From positions 1-64,000 of the forward strand of contig CALVAY010000004.1 in the NCBI GenBank assembly GCA_944325665.1: DNA of 64,000 nt. Direction: 5' to 3'. Position 1 is the stretch's first letter. Every line of letters starts with the position of its first letter. The notes under the pieces were generated by a model that saw nothing but the letters and a program-made list of their open reading frames with translations, searched no databases and was not told the origin of the DNA. The translations under genes and the position numbers were made by a program. This stretch comes from Candidatus Gastranaerophilales bacterium. Its GTDB lineage: Bacteria; Cyanobacteriota; Vampirovibrionia; Gastranaerophilales; Gastranaerophilaceae. Shown here piece by piece: positions 34,278 through 43,316 of this stretch.

Positions 34278-36338
34278 ATGAGTGATTTTTTATTTGAAAT
34301 ATTGGTACAGGAATTACCTTATAAATTTATTCCGGATGCACAAAAACAATTAAAAGAGGCTTTTGAAAAACTCTTTGGCGAATACGGCATAGAGTACAAA
34401 AAGCTTGATGTTCAGGCTACGCCAAGACGCTTGAGTGTTATGGTACATGAACTTAGCGATAAGCAAAAAGACATACAAAAGGAGGCAAAAGGGCCTATTT
34501 TAAACATAGCACTTGATGCAAACGGCAACTATACCCCCGCTGCACTTGGTTTTGCAAAGAAAAACGGGGTAGAAGAAAAAGATTTAATCCAAAAAGACAA
34601 CTATATTTGGGCAAAAATAGAAATCAAAGGTAAAACAACAAAGGAAATTTTATCTCAAAATATTGAAAATATTATTTTCAAGCTTCAAGGTCCGCACTTT
34701 ATGAGATGGGGCAACCATGAGCAAAAATTCTCCCGCCCGATTGAAAATGTTTTAGCTCTTTACAACGAAGAAGTCTTGCCTTTGACGATTTTAGACAAAA
34801 CTTCAACAAATAAAACTCAAGGACACAGGTTTTCAAAAAACAGAGAAGTAACCGTAAAATCGCTTAAAACATACCTTGATGACTTAAGAAATGCAAATGT
34901 AATTTTAGATGTTGAAGAGAGAAAAAATCTTATTGTAAAAACTGCAAAAGAATGTGCAGAAAAGATTGACACCTATATCGACTTTGACAACTTAGACGAC
35001 TTACTTGAAGAGGTTACATATATAACGGAATATCCGATTCCTGTTTTATGCGACTTTGATAAAAAATATCTTGAAATTCCTGATATTGTTACAACAACGG
35101 TTATGTCTAAACACCAAAGATATTTCCCTTTGTGGCAAAAAGACGGAAAATTATCCAACCACTTTATTACAATGGCAAATTTTGTCGGAGTTGATGAAGA
35201 ATCAATAAAAAACATTAAAGCCGGAAACCAAAGAGTGGTAAGCGCAAGACTTGAAGACGGGATATTCTTCTACAAAGAGGACACAAAAACTCCTCTTGAA
35301 GCTAAAGTTGAAGCCCTTAAAGGTATGACTTTCCAAAAAGGCTTAGGAACGCTTTTTGATAAAACTCAAAGAATAATTAAGTTAAGCGAAGAAATTTGTT
35401 CTCAACTTAGTGTTAAAAAAGACGACGTTGTACGTTGCGCAAAATTATGCAAGGCGGATTTAAGCACACAGCTTGTATTTGAGTTTACCGAACTTCAAGG
35501 CTTTATTGGTGAAAATTACGCTCTTAAGTCAGGTGAAGCTAAAAATGTTGCTCTTGGAATTAAAGAACACTATTTCCCGCTGAATGCAAACAGCGAAACA
35601 CCAAGTGCCATTGAGGGGCAAATTGTTTCAATAGCAGATAAAATCGACACAATTTGCGCTTTATTTATTTCAACACAAGGCAAAAACAAAAAGAAACGTC
35701 CGACAGGCTCTAACGACCCTCTTGGTGCAAGAAGAAGTGCTATCGGTATATTAAGAATAGTTATAAACAACAACTTGAAGTTAAATTTAAAAAGTTTAAT
35801 TGACAATTCTCTTAATATGCTCTCAAAAGAGTTTAATGTTGAGCTTGAAAAAGAATGTGCTCAAGATGTTTACGATTTCATCTTAAACAGACTTTCAATT
35901 ATGTATGAAAAAGAATACTCTCAAGACATACTAAAAGCCTGTGCAACGGCAAATCCTCTTGAGAACTTGGATGAGTTCTTAAAAAGAGCAAGCTTTATTA
36001 AAGAAGAAATTCAAAACGAAAACTTTAAAAAGCTTATTGAAGCTGCAAAAAGAGTTTATCGAATAACAAAAGAAGAAGTTGACGCTAAGGTTGAAAAATC
36101 GCTTTTAGTTTTAGCCGAAGAAAAAGAGTTATTTGAGGCAATAGCTAAGCAGGATATTGAAAACAAGGGCTTAAAAGAAGCTGCAAAATCATTAGAAGAG
36201 CTTGTTGAACCGATTGAAAAATTCTTTGACAAGGTTCTTGTTATGGATAAAGATGAAAAAATTAAAAATAACAGAATTGCTCTTCTTGACTTACTAAAGG
36301 AAAAATTCTCAACAGTTTGCGATTTTCAATATTTATAA
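34278..36338 (+). CDS. glyS: Glycyl-tRNA synthetase beta subunit
   Basis: A 686-residue beta subunit of the bacterial alpha2-beta2 glycyl-tRNA synthetase. The N-terminus FLFEILVQELPYKFIPDA is typical (usually EIGTEELP), followed by TPRRLSVMV, MRWG and TTVMSKHQRYFPL. An HD-like region and a C-terminal DALR-type anticodon domain follow. The beta subunit binds the tRNA; the alpha subunit (glyQ) is not in the window, so the two are split in this genome. The glycosyltransferase gene starts 2 nt after its stop. Confidence 0.97.
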   Translation: MSDFLFEILVQELPYKFIPDAQKQLKEAFEKLFGEYGIEYKKLDVQATPRRLSVMVHELSDKQKDIQKEAKGPILNIALDANGNYTPAALGFAKKNGVEEKDLIQKDNYIWAKIEIKGKTTKEILSQNIENIIFKLQGPHFMRWGNHEQKFSRPIENVLALYNEEVLPLTILDKTSTNKTQGHRFSKNREVTVKSLKTYLDDLRNANVILDVEERKNLIVKTAKECAEKIDTYIDFDNLDDLLEEVTYITEYPIPVLCDFDKKYLEIPDIVTTTVMSKHQRYFPLWQKDGKLSNHFITMANFVGVDEESIKNIKAGNQRVVSARLEDGIFFYKEDTKTPLEAKVEALKGMTFQKGLGTLFDKTQRIIKLSEEICSQLSVKKDDVVRCAKLCKADLSTQLVFEFTELQGFIGENYALKSGEAKNVALGIKEHYFPLNANSETPSAIEGQIVSIADKIDTICALFISTQGKNKKKRPTGSNDPLGARRSAIGILRIVINNNLKLNLKSLIDNSLNMLSKEFNVELEKECAQDVYDFILNRLSIMYEKEYSQDILKACATANPLENLDEFLKRASFIKEEIQNENFKKLIEAAKRVYRITKEEVDAKVEKSLLVLAEEKELFEAIAKQDIENKGLKEAAKSLEELVEPIEKFFDKVLVMDKDEKIKNNRIALLDLLKEKFSTVCDFQYL

Positions 36339-36339
36339 T

Positions 36340-37446
36340 ATGAATATTCTTTTAATTACAGACTTATACCCGCTTTTTGAAGAACAAAAAAATGTTCCAA
36401 AGGCAATAGAGGACTTTGTTTTAGCAATTAGCGAGCTTGGGCATAATATATTTGTATATCGTCCCGATCTTGTTATAAACACAATTATAAGAGGGCGAAA
36501 GCCGCAAAAGAGCGGGCTTTACTATAATAAAGGGGTAAAAATATACAATAAAAATTTTCTTTTTTGCAATTTCTCAAATGAAAACTTTTTAAAAAATGAA
36601 AATTTTGACGTAATAATTTCACATATGCCCACAGGCAACATTTGCGCAAGAAAAATAGCAAAAAAATATAATAAGCCCTATATTACAATAGTTCACTCCA
36701 GCGACCTTGAAGTAATTAAAAATCCGCTTTATAAAATATATTTTAAAAACAAGCTTTTAAATTCGCTAAATGAGGCAAAATTAGTTGGCGCAAGGTCTTT
36801 TTGGCTAAAGGAAGAAATAGAAAAAATATTACAAAAAGAAACTTTTGTGCTGCCGTCGGGAATTAAGGCTGAACTTGTTGCAAAAGATGAAATTACGGAA
36901 AAGTTTAAAAACAAAAAGCCCTTTAAAATTGTAGCAACCGCACAGTTAATAAAAAGAAAAAATTTAAAAAACCTTCTTTTAGCATTGTCTCAAATAAAAG
37001 AATTTGACTGGGAACTAAGCATTTTTGGAGAAGGAAAAGAAAAAAGAAAGCTTGAAAAAATAGCCGAGTTGCATAAGCTCAACGTAGTTTTTGAAGGCAA
37101 AAAAACCCGAGATAAAGTCATAGAGAAGCTAAAATCGGCACATCTTTTTATTTTACCTTCTATAAAAGAAACCTTTGGGATAAGCTTACTTGAAGGACTT
37201 TCGCAAGGTTGTGTCTGTGCATGCCTTAAAAACAGTGCAATGAGCGGTTTTATACAAGATGAAATTAACGGCTTCTTATGCAATAAGGAAATAGAGGATA
37301 TTAAGGGCACTATTAAAAAAATTTATTTTAAAGATGAAAAAGAGCTTATAAAAATTGCACAAAAGGGGCTTAAAACAGCAAGAGAACTTGAATATTACGA
37401 ATGTGCAAAAAAATATCTCGAAAATATCAAAAAAATATTTCAATGA
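36340..37446 (+). CDS. Glycosyltransferase, GT4-like
   Basis: A 368-residue GT-B fold glycosyltransferase. The N-terminal acceptor domain (MNILLITDLYPLFEEQKNVP) is followed by a nucleotide-sugar domain with IVATAQLIKRKNLKNLLLAL (about 195-214) and the GT4 signature PSIKETFGISLLEGLSQG (about 274-291), where two glutamates bind the donor. It probably adds a hexose to a lipid or surface polysaccharide. It is closely linked to glyS, with no ribosome-binding site in the 1-nt gap. Confidence 0.88.
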   Translation: MNILLITDLYPLFEEQKNVPKAIEDFVLAISELGHNIFVYRPDLVINTIIRGRKPQKSGLYYNKGVKIYNKNFLFCNFSNENFLKNENFDVIISHMPTGNICARKIAKKYNKPYITIVHSSDLEVIKNPLYKIYFKNKLLNSLNEAKLVGARSFWLKEEIEKILQKETFVLPSGIKAELVAKDEITEKFKNKKPFKIVATAQLIKRKNLKNLLLALSQIKEFDWELSIFGEGKEKRKLEKIAELHKLNVVFEGKKTRDKVIEKLKSAHLFILPSIKETFGISLLEGLSQGCVCACLKNSAMSGFIQDEINGFLCNKEIEDIKGTIKKIYFKDEKELIKIAQKGLKTARELEYYECAKKYLENIKKIFQ

Positions 37447-37494
37447 AAAATTTTTCTACTATAATTAAAATACAAGATTAAAAAGGAAATAAAA

Positions 37495-38148
37495 ATGCAA
37501 GCAAGAAGAGCTTCAAGAGAATTAACGCTAATATTATTTTCACAATTGGAAAAAAATATTGATAAATATAAACCGGAAGATTTTGAAAAAATAGTTTTAA
37601 AATCCGTAAGAACACTTATCAGCTCCTCACAAGAGGAACTAAATTTGGCTACCAGCGGGCTTTTAGAGGTCAGCGAGTTTATCGAAGATTACGAAAACAA
37701 TCACCCTGACAACTTAAAACGCCCAATCGAAGCAAATAATATACCTGTTCAAATACCGCTTACAAGCGATATGGCAGGCAGAATAAAAAATATTCTAAGC
37801 GTATGCGACAAAACTTTAAACGCTCTTGAGATAGCCGAAATAAGCACATTATCTCAAAAAGAAGAGGTTAAAGACTACATTAACAAAATTGCCGAAACGT
37901 TTAGAGAAAAGAAACAAGATATTGATAACATTATCCGCGAGCTGGCTTTTGGCTGGGATTTAGAAAGATTATTTAAAATAGATAAGGATATTTTAAGAAT
38001 ATCAATCGCAGAGCTTGTATTTATAAAAGATGCACCACATAAAGTTGTAATTGACGAAGCGCTTGAGCTTGCAAAAAAATACTCAACTGATGATTCACCT
38101 TCTTTTATAAACGGCATCCTTGCAAAAGTAGTTGAAAGATATGTTTAA
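37495..38148 (+). CDS. nusB: Transcription antitermination factor NusB, long form
   Basis: A 217-residue NusB. The start MQARRASRELTLILFSQLEK matches the form seen in Cyanobacteria, where NusB is about 70 residues longer than the E. coli protein (139 aa). The extra material sits between the first helices and the core (about residues 40-110). The core carries FGWDLERLFKIDKDILRISIAEL and VVIDEALELAKKYSTDDSPSFINGIL. It binds boxA RNA with S10 (NusE). AAAAAGGA is a clear Shine-Dalgarno. ftsY starts inside its last codons. Confidence 0.96.
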   Translation: MQARRASRELTLILFSQLEKNIDKYKPEDFEKIVLKSVRTLISSSQEELNLATSGLLEVSEFIEDYENNHPDNLKRPIEANNIPVQIPLTSDMAGRIKNILSVCDKTLNALEIAEISTLSQKEEVKDYINKIAETFREKKQDIDNIIRELAFGWDLERLFKIDKDILRISIAELVFIKDAPHKVVIDEALELAKKYSTDDSPSFINGILAKVVERYV

Positions 38149-39073
38149 TTTTTTCAAAAAACAAGAAAACCGAGCACAAAACAGCTTTGAAGCGCTTAAA
38201 TCAGCTCTTTCAAAAACTTCAAAAGCTCTTGTGGGCAACGTCCTTGAAGTTATCTCATCAAACGAAGAGCTTGATGAATTTACCCTGGAAGATATTGAAG
38301 CAACTTTAATAAAGGCGGATCTTGGGGTAGATTTGAGCGTTGAATTAATTGAAAAAATTAAAAGCGAAAACATAAAACCCTCTAGGCTAAAGGATTTCCT
38401 TAAAAGTGAATTTGAACAAATTCTTGCCCTTGCAGGCTCAAACGAGCTAAAATACGAGGAAGGCAAGTTAAACATTTACTTTGTTGCAGGCGTTAACGGT
38501 GCCGGCAAAACAACTCTTATAGGTAAACTCGCAAAAAAATTCAAAGACGAGAACAAAAAAGTCCTTCTTGCAGCGGGAGATACCTTTAGAGCGGCAGCTG
38601 AAGAACAGCTTGACATCTGGGCACAAAGGGCAGAGGTCGAGATTGTAAGAAAAGACAAAGCAGACGCCGCAAGCGTTGTGTGGGAAGCCATTGACAAAGC
38701 AAAAAAAGAAAATTTTGACGTGCTTATTATTGACACAGCCGGCAGATTGCAAAACAAATTTAACCTAATTGAAGAACTAAAAAAGATTAAAGGCGTAATT
38801 GATAAATGTGCCAAAGAAAACCTTATGGAGTGCATTTTGGTTTTAGATGCCAATTTAGGTCAAAACGGACTTTCGCAAGCAAAAGTATTCAAAGAAGCAC
38901 TTGATTTAACCTCTTGTGCCATAACAAAACTGGACGGTTCAGCTAAGGGCGGAATAATTATATCTATTGCAAAAGAATTTAATTTGCCCGCAAAATTAAT
39001 CGGTATAGGTGAAAAGGCAGAAGATTTAAAAAGCTTCGACAAAAAAGAATTCATCGAAGCTATTTTCAACTAA
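38141..39073 (+). CDS. ftsY: Signal recognition particle receptor FtsY
   Basis: A 310-residue SRP receptor with only a short N-terminal segment before the N domain; the acidic A domain of E. coli FtsY is missing. The GTPase motifs are GVNGAGKTTLIGKLA (G1), DTFRAAAEEQL, DTAGRLQNK (G3) and TKLDGSAKGG (G4). The MFNFFKK start is typical. I prefer ATG 38141, which overlaps the nusB stop by 8 nt, over the TTG at 38132. It docks ribosome-SRP complexes at the membrane. Confidence 0.96.
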   Translation: MFNFFKKQENRAQNSFEALKSALSKTSKALVGNVLEVISSNEELDEFTLEDIEATLIKADLGVDLSVELIEKIKSENIKPSRLKDFLKSEFEQILALAGSNELKYEEGKLNIYFVAGVNGAGKTTLIGKLAKKFKDENKKVLLAAGDTFRAAAEEQLDIWAQRAEVEIVRKDKADAASVVWEAIDKAKKENFDVLIIDTAGRLQNKFNLIEELKKIKGVIDKCAKENLMECILVLDANLGQNGLSQAKVFKEALDLTSCAITKLDGSAKGGIIISIAKEFNLPAKLIGIGEKAEDLKSFDKKEFIEAIFN

Positions 39074-39964
39074 TTACCAAGGCATACCGTTTGCAACATC
39101 AAGGGCGATTTCAAAAGTTGACCTTGTGTCATCCGGAGCATTTTCAGCATACCATCTTTCATTTACAATTCTGCGCCAGTAATCATCATATCTGTCCTCA
39201 AGGCTCTTTGGTTCAGAGAAGTAAACCTTCTTTTTCTTTTCAAGAATATCGAGCATATCTTTTGAGTCTTGAGCTTCTTCCAACATTTTGAAATATTCAC
39301 TTCTTCTGCCTTCCCTTTGAGCACTCTCCGAAACGGCTCTTTTAATTGTTTGTGCAGTTTTATCCTTGTAAACCGCATCTGCAAATCTTGCTACGGAAGC
39401 TTCATCTCGAACATTTATTCCATATCTTTTCTTACCATAAACCTTAATAGCCCTTGCAAAGTCTTCTCTTATAAGTTTTCTTATATCTTCAGTTCTTGCA
39501 TATTCCTTCTTTTTCAATATTTCAGGCGTGATAAACTTCTCGGCGGGACTGCCGTCTTCTCCTTTGCTCTCCCTGTAAAGAGAACCTATAATTTCTCGAA
39601 ATTCATCTTTATTCGGATATTTATCATATCCTCCTGTCGGCGAATAAGTAGAAGAGGAGCAAGCGCAAAGAAGGAAAAATCTTTCAAAACCTTCATCAAT
39701 ATCGCTGTTTAAAGGCATCTTTCGTCCGTTTGCATAACCGCAAGAACGGACATAGACAGCCAAGTTTTTAATTAAACCAAATTTACCCTCTGAAACCACC
39801 AGCTCATTTACTTCATCCAACTCACCCTTAAAAGTCGGCTGTGATTTAACAAAACTGTCCGAAGTAACTTTTGAAGTATAATTTAAAGGCGAGCTAAACG
39901 AAGAATTTACTTTAGTTGTAAACATCTTTTTTGGCATATATGCCGTCTGGAAATTAACTTTCAT
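39074..39964 (-). CDS. Lineage-specific protein of unknown function
   Basis: A 296-residue protein I do not recognise. The N-terminus (residues 1-50) is polar, Ser/Thr-rich and ends in QPTFKGELDEV, similar in style to GVSFGANID in the protein at 11015. The rest is mostly helical and strongly charged, with many Arg/Lys/Glu residues. Cysteines cluster at about 84 and 95-97. No signal peptide or membrane helix is visible. The start overlaps a GAGAG purine run. It is convergent with ftsY, with adjacent stop codons. Confidence 0.7.
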   Translation of the reverse strand: MKVNFQTAYMPKKMFTTKVNSSFSSPLNYTSKVTSDSFVKSQPTFKGELDEVNELVVSEGKFGLIKNLAVYVRSCGYANGRKMPLNSDIDEGFERFFLLCACSSSTYSPTGGYDKYPNKDEFREIIGSLYRESKGEDGSPAEKFITPEILKKKEYARTEDIRKLIREDFARAIKVYGKKRYGINVRDEASVARFADAVYKDKTAQTIKRAVSESAQREGRRSEYFKMLEEAQDSKDMLDILEKKKKVYFSEPKSLEDRYDDYWRRIVNERWYAENAPDDTRSTFEIALDVANGMPW

Positions 39965-40075
39965 CTCTCAACATCCTTACATCAAACTTGGGGTAACAAT
40001 ACAAGAAAATATTAACAGGGAAAACTAATATATACAATTATATTTGTCAAGATTTTAACAAAGCTTAACCCAATT

Positions 40076-41713
40076 TTATTTTCTCTCTAAAAGCTCTTTG
40101 GCTAGAGAAACGGATGCTTCGCTTATTTCACCGGAGGCAAGAGAGGCAAGAGCCTGAAGTTTTTCTTCTTCTGTTTGAAGCTTTCTTGCGGACACGTTTG
40201 TTTTTTCATCCTGAACTTTTTCAACCTTAAAATGCGCATTTGCTTTTGAAGCAATTATAGGCTGGTGAGTAATAGCGAAAACTTGCATATTTTGGGCTAA
40301 ATCACATATTGCATCGGCAACGGCACCTGAGGCTTTGCCTGATATACCCGTATCTATTTCATCGAATATAACTGTTGAGAGTAAATCAACAGTTGCAAAG
40401 ACAGTTTTAATTGCAAGCATAACTCTTGAAATTTCACCGCCCGAGGCAACTTTAGCAAGCGGCATAAGAGGGGAAGAAACGTTTGTTGTAATCAAAAATT
40501 CAACATCGTCTTTCCCTTGCGAACAGTTAGGTTTATCTTTAATTGCAATTTCAAATTTTGCACAAGGAAGCTCAAGCTTAATCAGCTTTTCAACAATTAG
40601 TGATGATAATTTTTCAGCATAAACTTTTCTTTTTTGAGAAAGTTTTTCACTAAGCTCATCTACTTCTCTTTTTAGGATAATTTCTTGTTTTTCAAGCTCT
40701 TCTTGAGATTCACTATCTCCCTCAATCTGCTCCAGTTGCTGCGCAAGTTTTTGCCTTGTTTCAAAAATATCTCCGTATTTTCTTTTTAATTTTAAAATCA
40801 GAGAAATTCTTTCGTTAATTTCATCCAGCCTTTGCGGATTAGCCTCAAGATTTTGTGAATACTCCCTTAAAAAGTCCGAGCAGTATTTGAAATTTTCATA
40901 ACCTTCTATAAAGGAGTTTTGCGCCTCTTCAATTTTATTATCAAACTCAGACGCGCGATTCAGCGCCGCTTTCATTTTTGAAAGTGCATCAATTACACCG
41001 CCATCAGCTCCAAGAGAGTAATATACGCCGTAGGTAAGCTCTTTTAATTCCTGTATATTTGATAATTTTTCAAGCTCAATATTAAGCTGCTCTTCTTCAC
41101 CTTCCAGAATTTGAGCCGAATCAATCTCATTAAGCTGGAATTTAAGAAAATCAATTTCTTGAAGATTTTTTGAATTTGTTTCTCTGATTTGAGTTAATTT
41201 TTTCTGAACGAAATTGTAAGTCAAAAAAGCATCTTTATATTTTTCTAAATTACTTTTAAACTCTTCATCCACGCTTTTTGAATACTCATCCAAAAGCTCA
41301 ATATGATACTTTGGAGCAACATAGGTATAGCTTTGGTTTTGGGAGTGAATATCAACAAGTGCCTCACGCAAACTTTTAATAGTTTCAAGATTTACCATTG
41401 CCCCGTTAAGTCGATATTTTTGCGAGCTTTGGGTAATTTCTCTTGAGATTACAATTTCATCTTCCAAAGAAAGTTCAGCGAATTTCTCTTTTTGTTCGGG
41501 AGAAATCAAAAAAGTAATTTCAATTAGGGCGTTTTTTGTTTTATCAAAAATAACATCTTTTTGAACCCTTGCACCCATAACACAGTCAATAGCTTTTAAA
41601 ATAATACTTTTGCCGGAGCCTGTTTCACCCGTAAGGACATTAAAGCCCTTATCAAATTCTAAAAAAAGCTCGTCAATCAGTATAAAATTTTTAATTAACA
41701 GTGATTTTATCAT
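40076..41713 (-). CDS. recN: DNA repair protein RecN
   Basis: A 545-residue SMC-like ATPase. Walker A is GETGSGKSIILKAIDCVMGA (residues 30-49), followed by two coiled-coil arms (about 150-360). The C-terminal half holds VASGGEISRVMLAIK (signature) and TVIFDEIDTGISGKAS (Walker B). RecN tethers DNA ends in double-strand-break repair and is a classical SOS gene, but I see no GTAC-type box in front of it. Its start overlaps the nadK stop by 4 nt (ATGA), so it is expressed with nadK. Confidence 0.96.
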   Translation of the reverse strand: MIKSLLIKNFILIDELFLEFDKGFNVLTGETGSGKSIILKAIDCVMGARVQKDVIFDKTKNALIEITFLISPEQKEKFAELSLEDEIVISREITQSSQKYRLNGAMVNLETIKSLREALVDIHSQNQSYTYVAPKYHIELLDEYSKSVDEEFKSNLEKYKDAFLTYNFVQKKLTQIRETNSKNLQEIDFLKFQLNEIDSAQILEGEEEQLNIELEKLSNIQELKELTYGVYYSLGADGGVIDALSKMKAALNRASEFDNKIEEAQNSFIEGYENFKYCSDFLREYSQNLEANPQRLDEINERISLILKLKRKYGDIFETRQKLAQQLEQIEGDSESQEELEKQEIILKREVDELSEKLSQKRKVYAEKLSSLIVEKLIKLELPCAKFEIAIKDKPNCSQGKDDVEFLITTNVSSPLMPLAKVASGGEISRVMLAIKTVFATVDLLSTVIFDEIDTGISGKASGAVADAICDLAQNMQVFAITHQPIIASKANAHFKVEKVQDEKTNVSARKLQTEEEKLQALASLASGEISEASVSLAKELLERK

Positions 41714-42513
41714 TTATTCGGTGCAATACCCCAGTGTAGTTTTTCTCTTAATGTGTCGTAAAAATTTGTTCCCTCACCGTTTAAAAGTAAAAGCTTTGAG
41801 TATTTTTGGGATTTTTCTATACAAACACTACCCTTAATAATTTTGGCGTCCTGTCCGTCAGCCGTAATTTGAAAATCCTTTGGCGCTTCAGATGTTGTTA
41901 TTTTTATCTTTGAATCGCTCGGGACAACAATTGGTCTGGCATTTAGCGTATGAGGACAAATAGGAACTACCACAAAACATTCTAAATTAGGAGCAACAAT
42001 CGGGCCTCCTGCCGAAAGCGAGTAGGCAGTTGAGCCTGTCGGAGTTGAAATTATCAAACCATCCGCCAAATAAGAGCAAAGCTTAATGTCATTTATATAA
42101 AGGTTTAGGGTGGAAGTGCGTGAAAACTCTGCCCCCTTCATCACCATATCATTAAGCGCAAGTGTTTTTGTTGTCGGGGAATAGAGCATAATCCTTTTTT
42201 CAATTCTAAAGTCCCCGTTTTTTATTTTATATGCAACTTTTGAAATTTCATCCGGCTTTGCTTGAGCCAAATATCCGAGCCTGCCCATGTTAAAGCCAAA
42301 CAACGGAACATCAAGCTCGCCATATCTTCTTGCACATTTTAAAAGCGTGCCGTCTCCGCCTACCACAACTACAAAAGAAGGGTTTTCGGGCATTTCAAAG
42401 ATACTTGAAACACTTGAGTTTGGGATATTTTTTGAAATCTCAAGTGCTAAGTTGTGAGCCTGCTCAATGTCAGGATTGTATATTATAGAAACTTTATCTA
42501 AACTTAATTGCAT
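41710..42513 (-). CDS. nadK: NAD kinase
   Basis: A 267-residue NAD kinase. The GGDGTLL motif lies in VVVGGDGTLLKCARRYG (about residues 49-65), with GFNMGRLGYLA, TPTGSTAYSLSAGGPIV and ICPHTLNARPIVV following. It makes NADP from NAD using ATP. The nadK-recN order with overlapping ends is common in bacteria. One base separates it from the yajQ stop upstream. Confidence 0.97.
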   Translation of the reverse strand: MQLSLDKVSIIYNPDIEQAHNLALEISKNIPNSSVSSIFEMPENPSFVVVVGGDGTLLKCARRYGELDVPLFGFNMGRLGYLAQAKPDEISKVAYKIKNGDFRIEKRIMLYSPTTKTLALNDMVMKGAEFSRTSTLNLYINDIKLCSYLADGLIISTPTGSTAYSLSAGGPIVAPNLECFVVVPICPHTLNARPIVVPSDSKIKITTSEAPKDFQITADGQDAKIIKGSVCIEKSQKYSKLLLLNGEGTNFYDTLREKLHWGIAPNK

Positions 42514-42514
42514 A

Positions 42515-43015
42515 CTATCTGTAATTTACGAACTGCAAAGGAATATCAAACTCGTCTTCTTTAGACTTTAAAAGTTTAATAACATCTTGTAGGTCATCCT
42601 TGCTTTTTCCGCTTACTCTTACTTGTTCACCCTGAATTGAGGCTTGAACTTTAAGTTTTGAGTCTTTAATTGCAGCGGTAATTTTCTTTGCTAATTCTTG
42701 TGTTAAACCTTTTTTAAGATTAAAAACTTGTCTTACATTTCCGCCAAGCGCAGCTTCGGGAGTTTTGCCGTCCAAAATTTTAATGCTTAAATTTCTTTTA
42801 ATCATTTTTGTTTGAAGAATATCGATAATATTTCTCAATTTCAAGTCATCACTTGTAGTAATGGTAATTGTTTTATCCGCTTCAAGTTCAATATCAGAAT
42901 TTGAGCCCTTTAGGTCAAACCTTGAATTAAGTTCACGTTTAACCTGATCAACAGCATTAAGTAATTCTTGTCTGTCGAACTCGGAAACAATATCAAAACT
43001 GCAATCTTTTGCCAT
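42515..43015 (-). CDS. YajQ family nucleotide-binding protein (UPF0234)
   Basis: A 166-residue protein of the YajQ family: CSFDIVSEFDRQELLNAVDQ at the start, the ELNSRFDLKGS motif (about 31-41), and the C-terminal IQGEQVRVSGKSKDDLQ region. YajQ proteins bind nucleotides or RNA; one homologue binds cyclic di-GMP. AAGGGG precedes the ATG by 6 nt. It lies just after the rpsU terminator, so it leads the yajQ-nadK-recN unit. Confidence 0.95.
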   Translation of the reverse strand: MAKDCSFDIVSEFDRQELLNAVDQVKRELNSRFDLKGSNSDIELEADKTITITTSDDLKLRNIIDILQTKMIKRNLSIKILDGKTPEAALGGNVRQVFNLKKGLTQELAKKITAAIKDSKLKVQASIQGEQVRVSGKSKDDLQDVIKLLKSKEDEFDIPLQFVNYR

Positions 43016-43030
43016 ATTATACCCCTTTTT

Positions 43031-43053
43031 AAAAAGGGGGATTAAAATCCCCC
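43031..43053 (-). terminator. rpsU terminator
   Basis: On the minus strand GGGGGAT pairs with ATCCCCC (43053-43036), followed by TTTTT (43035-43031). A second palindrome, CCCCTTTTT/AAAAAGGGG (43022-43039), overlaps it and could form an alternative fold. Confidence 0.82.
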
Positions 43054-43059
43054 AAAAAA

Positions 43060-43233
43060 TTAAACTCTTCTTTTACGCGCAGCTTCTGATTTGCGTTTTC
43101 TTTTTACAGAAGGTTTTTCATACCTTTCTCTGCGTTTGATTTCAGATAAAATTCCTGCTTTTTGAATTTTTTTCTTAAATCTTTTAAGAGCGCTTTCGAT
43201 ACTTTCGTTTTCACGAACTCTTACTTCAGGCAT
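43060..43233 (-). CDS. rpsU: 30S ribosomal protein S21
   Basis: A 57-residue basic protein that starts [20 protein letters not shown] and ends in a run of Arg/Lys ([11 protein letters not shown]), the standard S21 layout. S21 binds near the anti-Shine-Dalgarno end of 16S rRNA and helps select messages. A perfect GGAGGTG ribosome-binding site lies 7 nt before the ATG. The gene has its own strong promoter (43273-43301) and terminator. Confidence 0.97.
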   Translation of the reverse strand: MPEVRVRENESIESALKRFKKKIQKAGILSEIKRRERYEKPSVKRKRKSEAARKRRV

Positions 43234-43272
43234 ATTTTCACCTCCTTCTGAGACTTTTCTACTTGTGAGCTT

Positions 43273-43301
43273 AATATAACACGCTCATATAGCTTCGTCA
43301 A
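43273..43301 (-). promoter_or_regulatory. rpsU promoter
   Basis: On the minus strand TTGACG (43301-43296), a 17-bp spacer and TATATT (43278-43273). The leader is about 33 nt and carries the GGAGGTG ribosome-binding site. Confidence 0.82.
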
Positions 43302-43316
43302 GTTCAAGAGGCTAAA

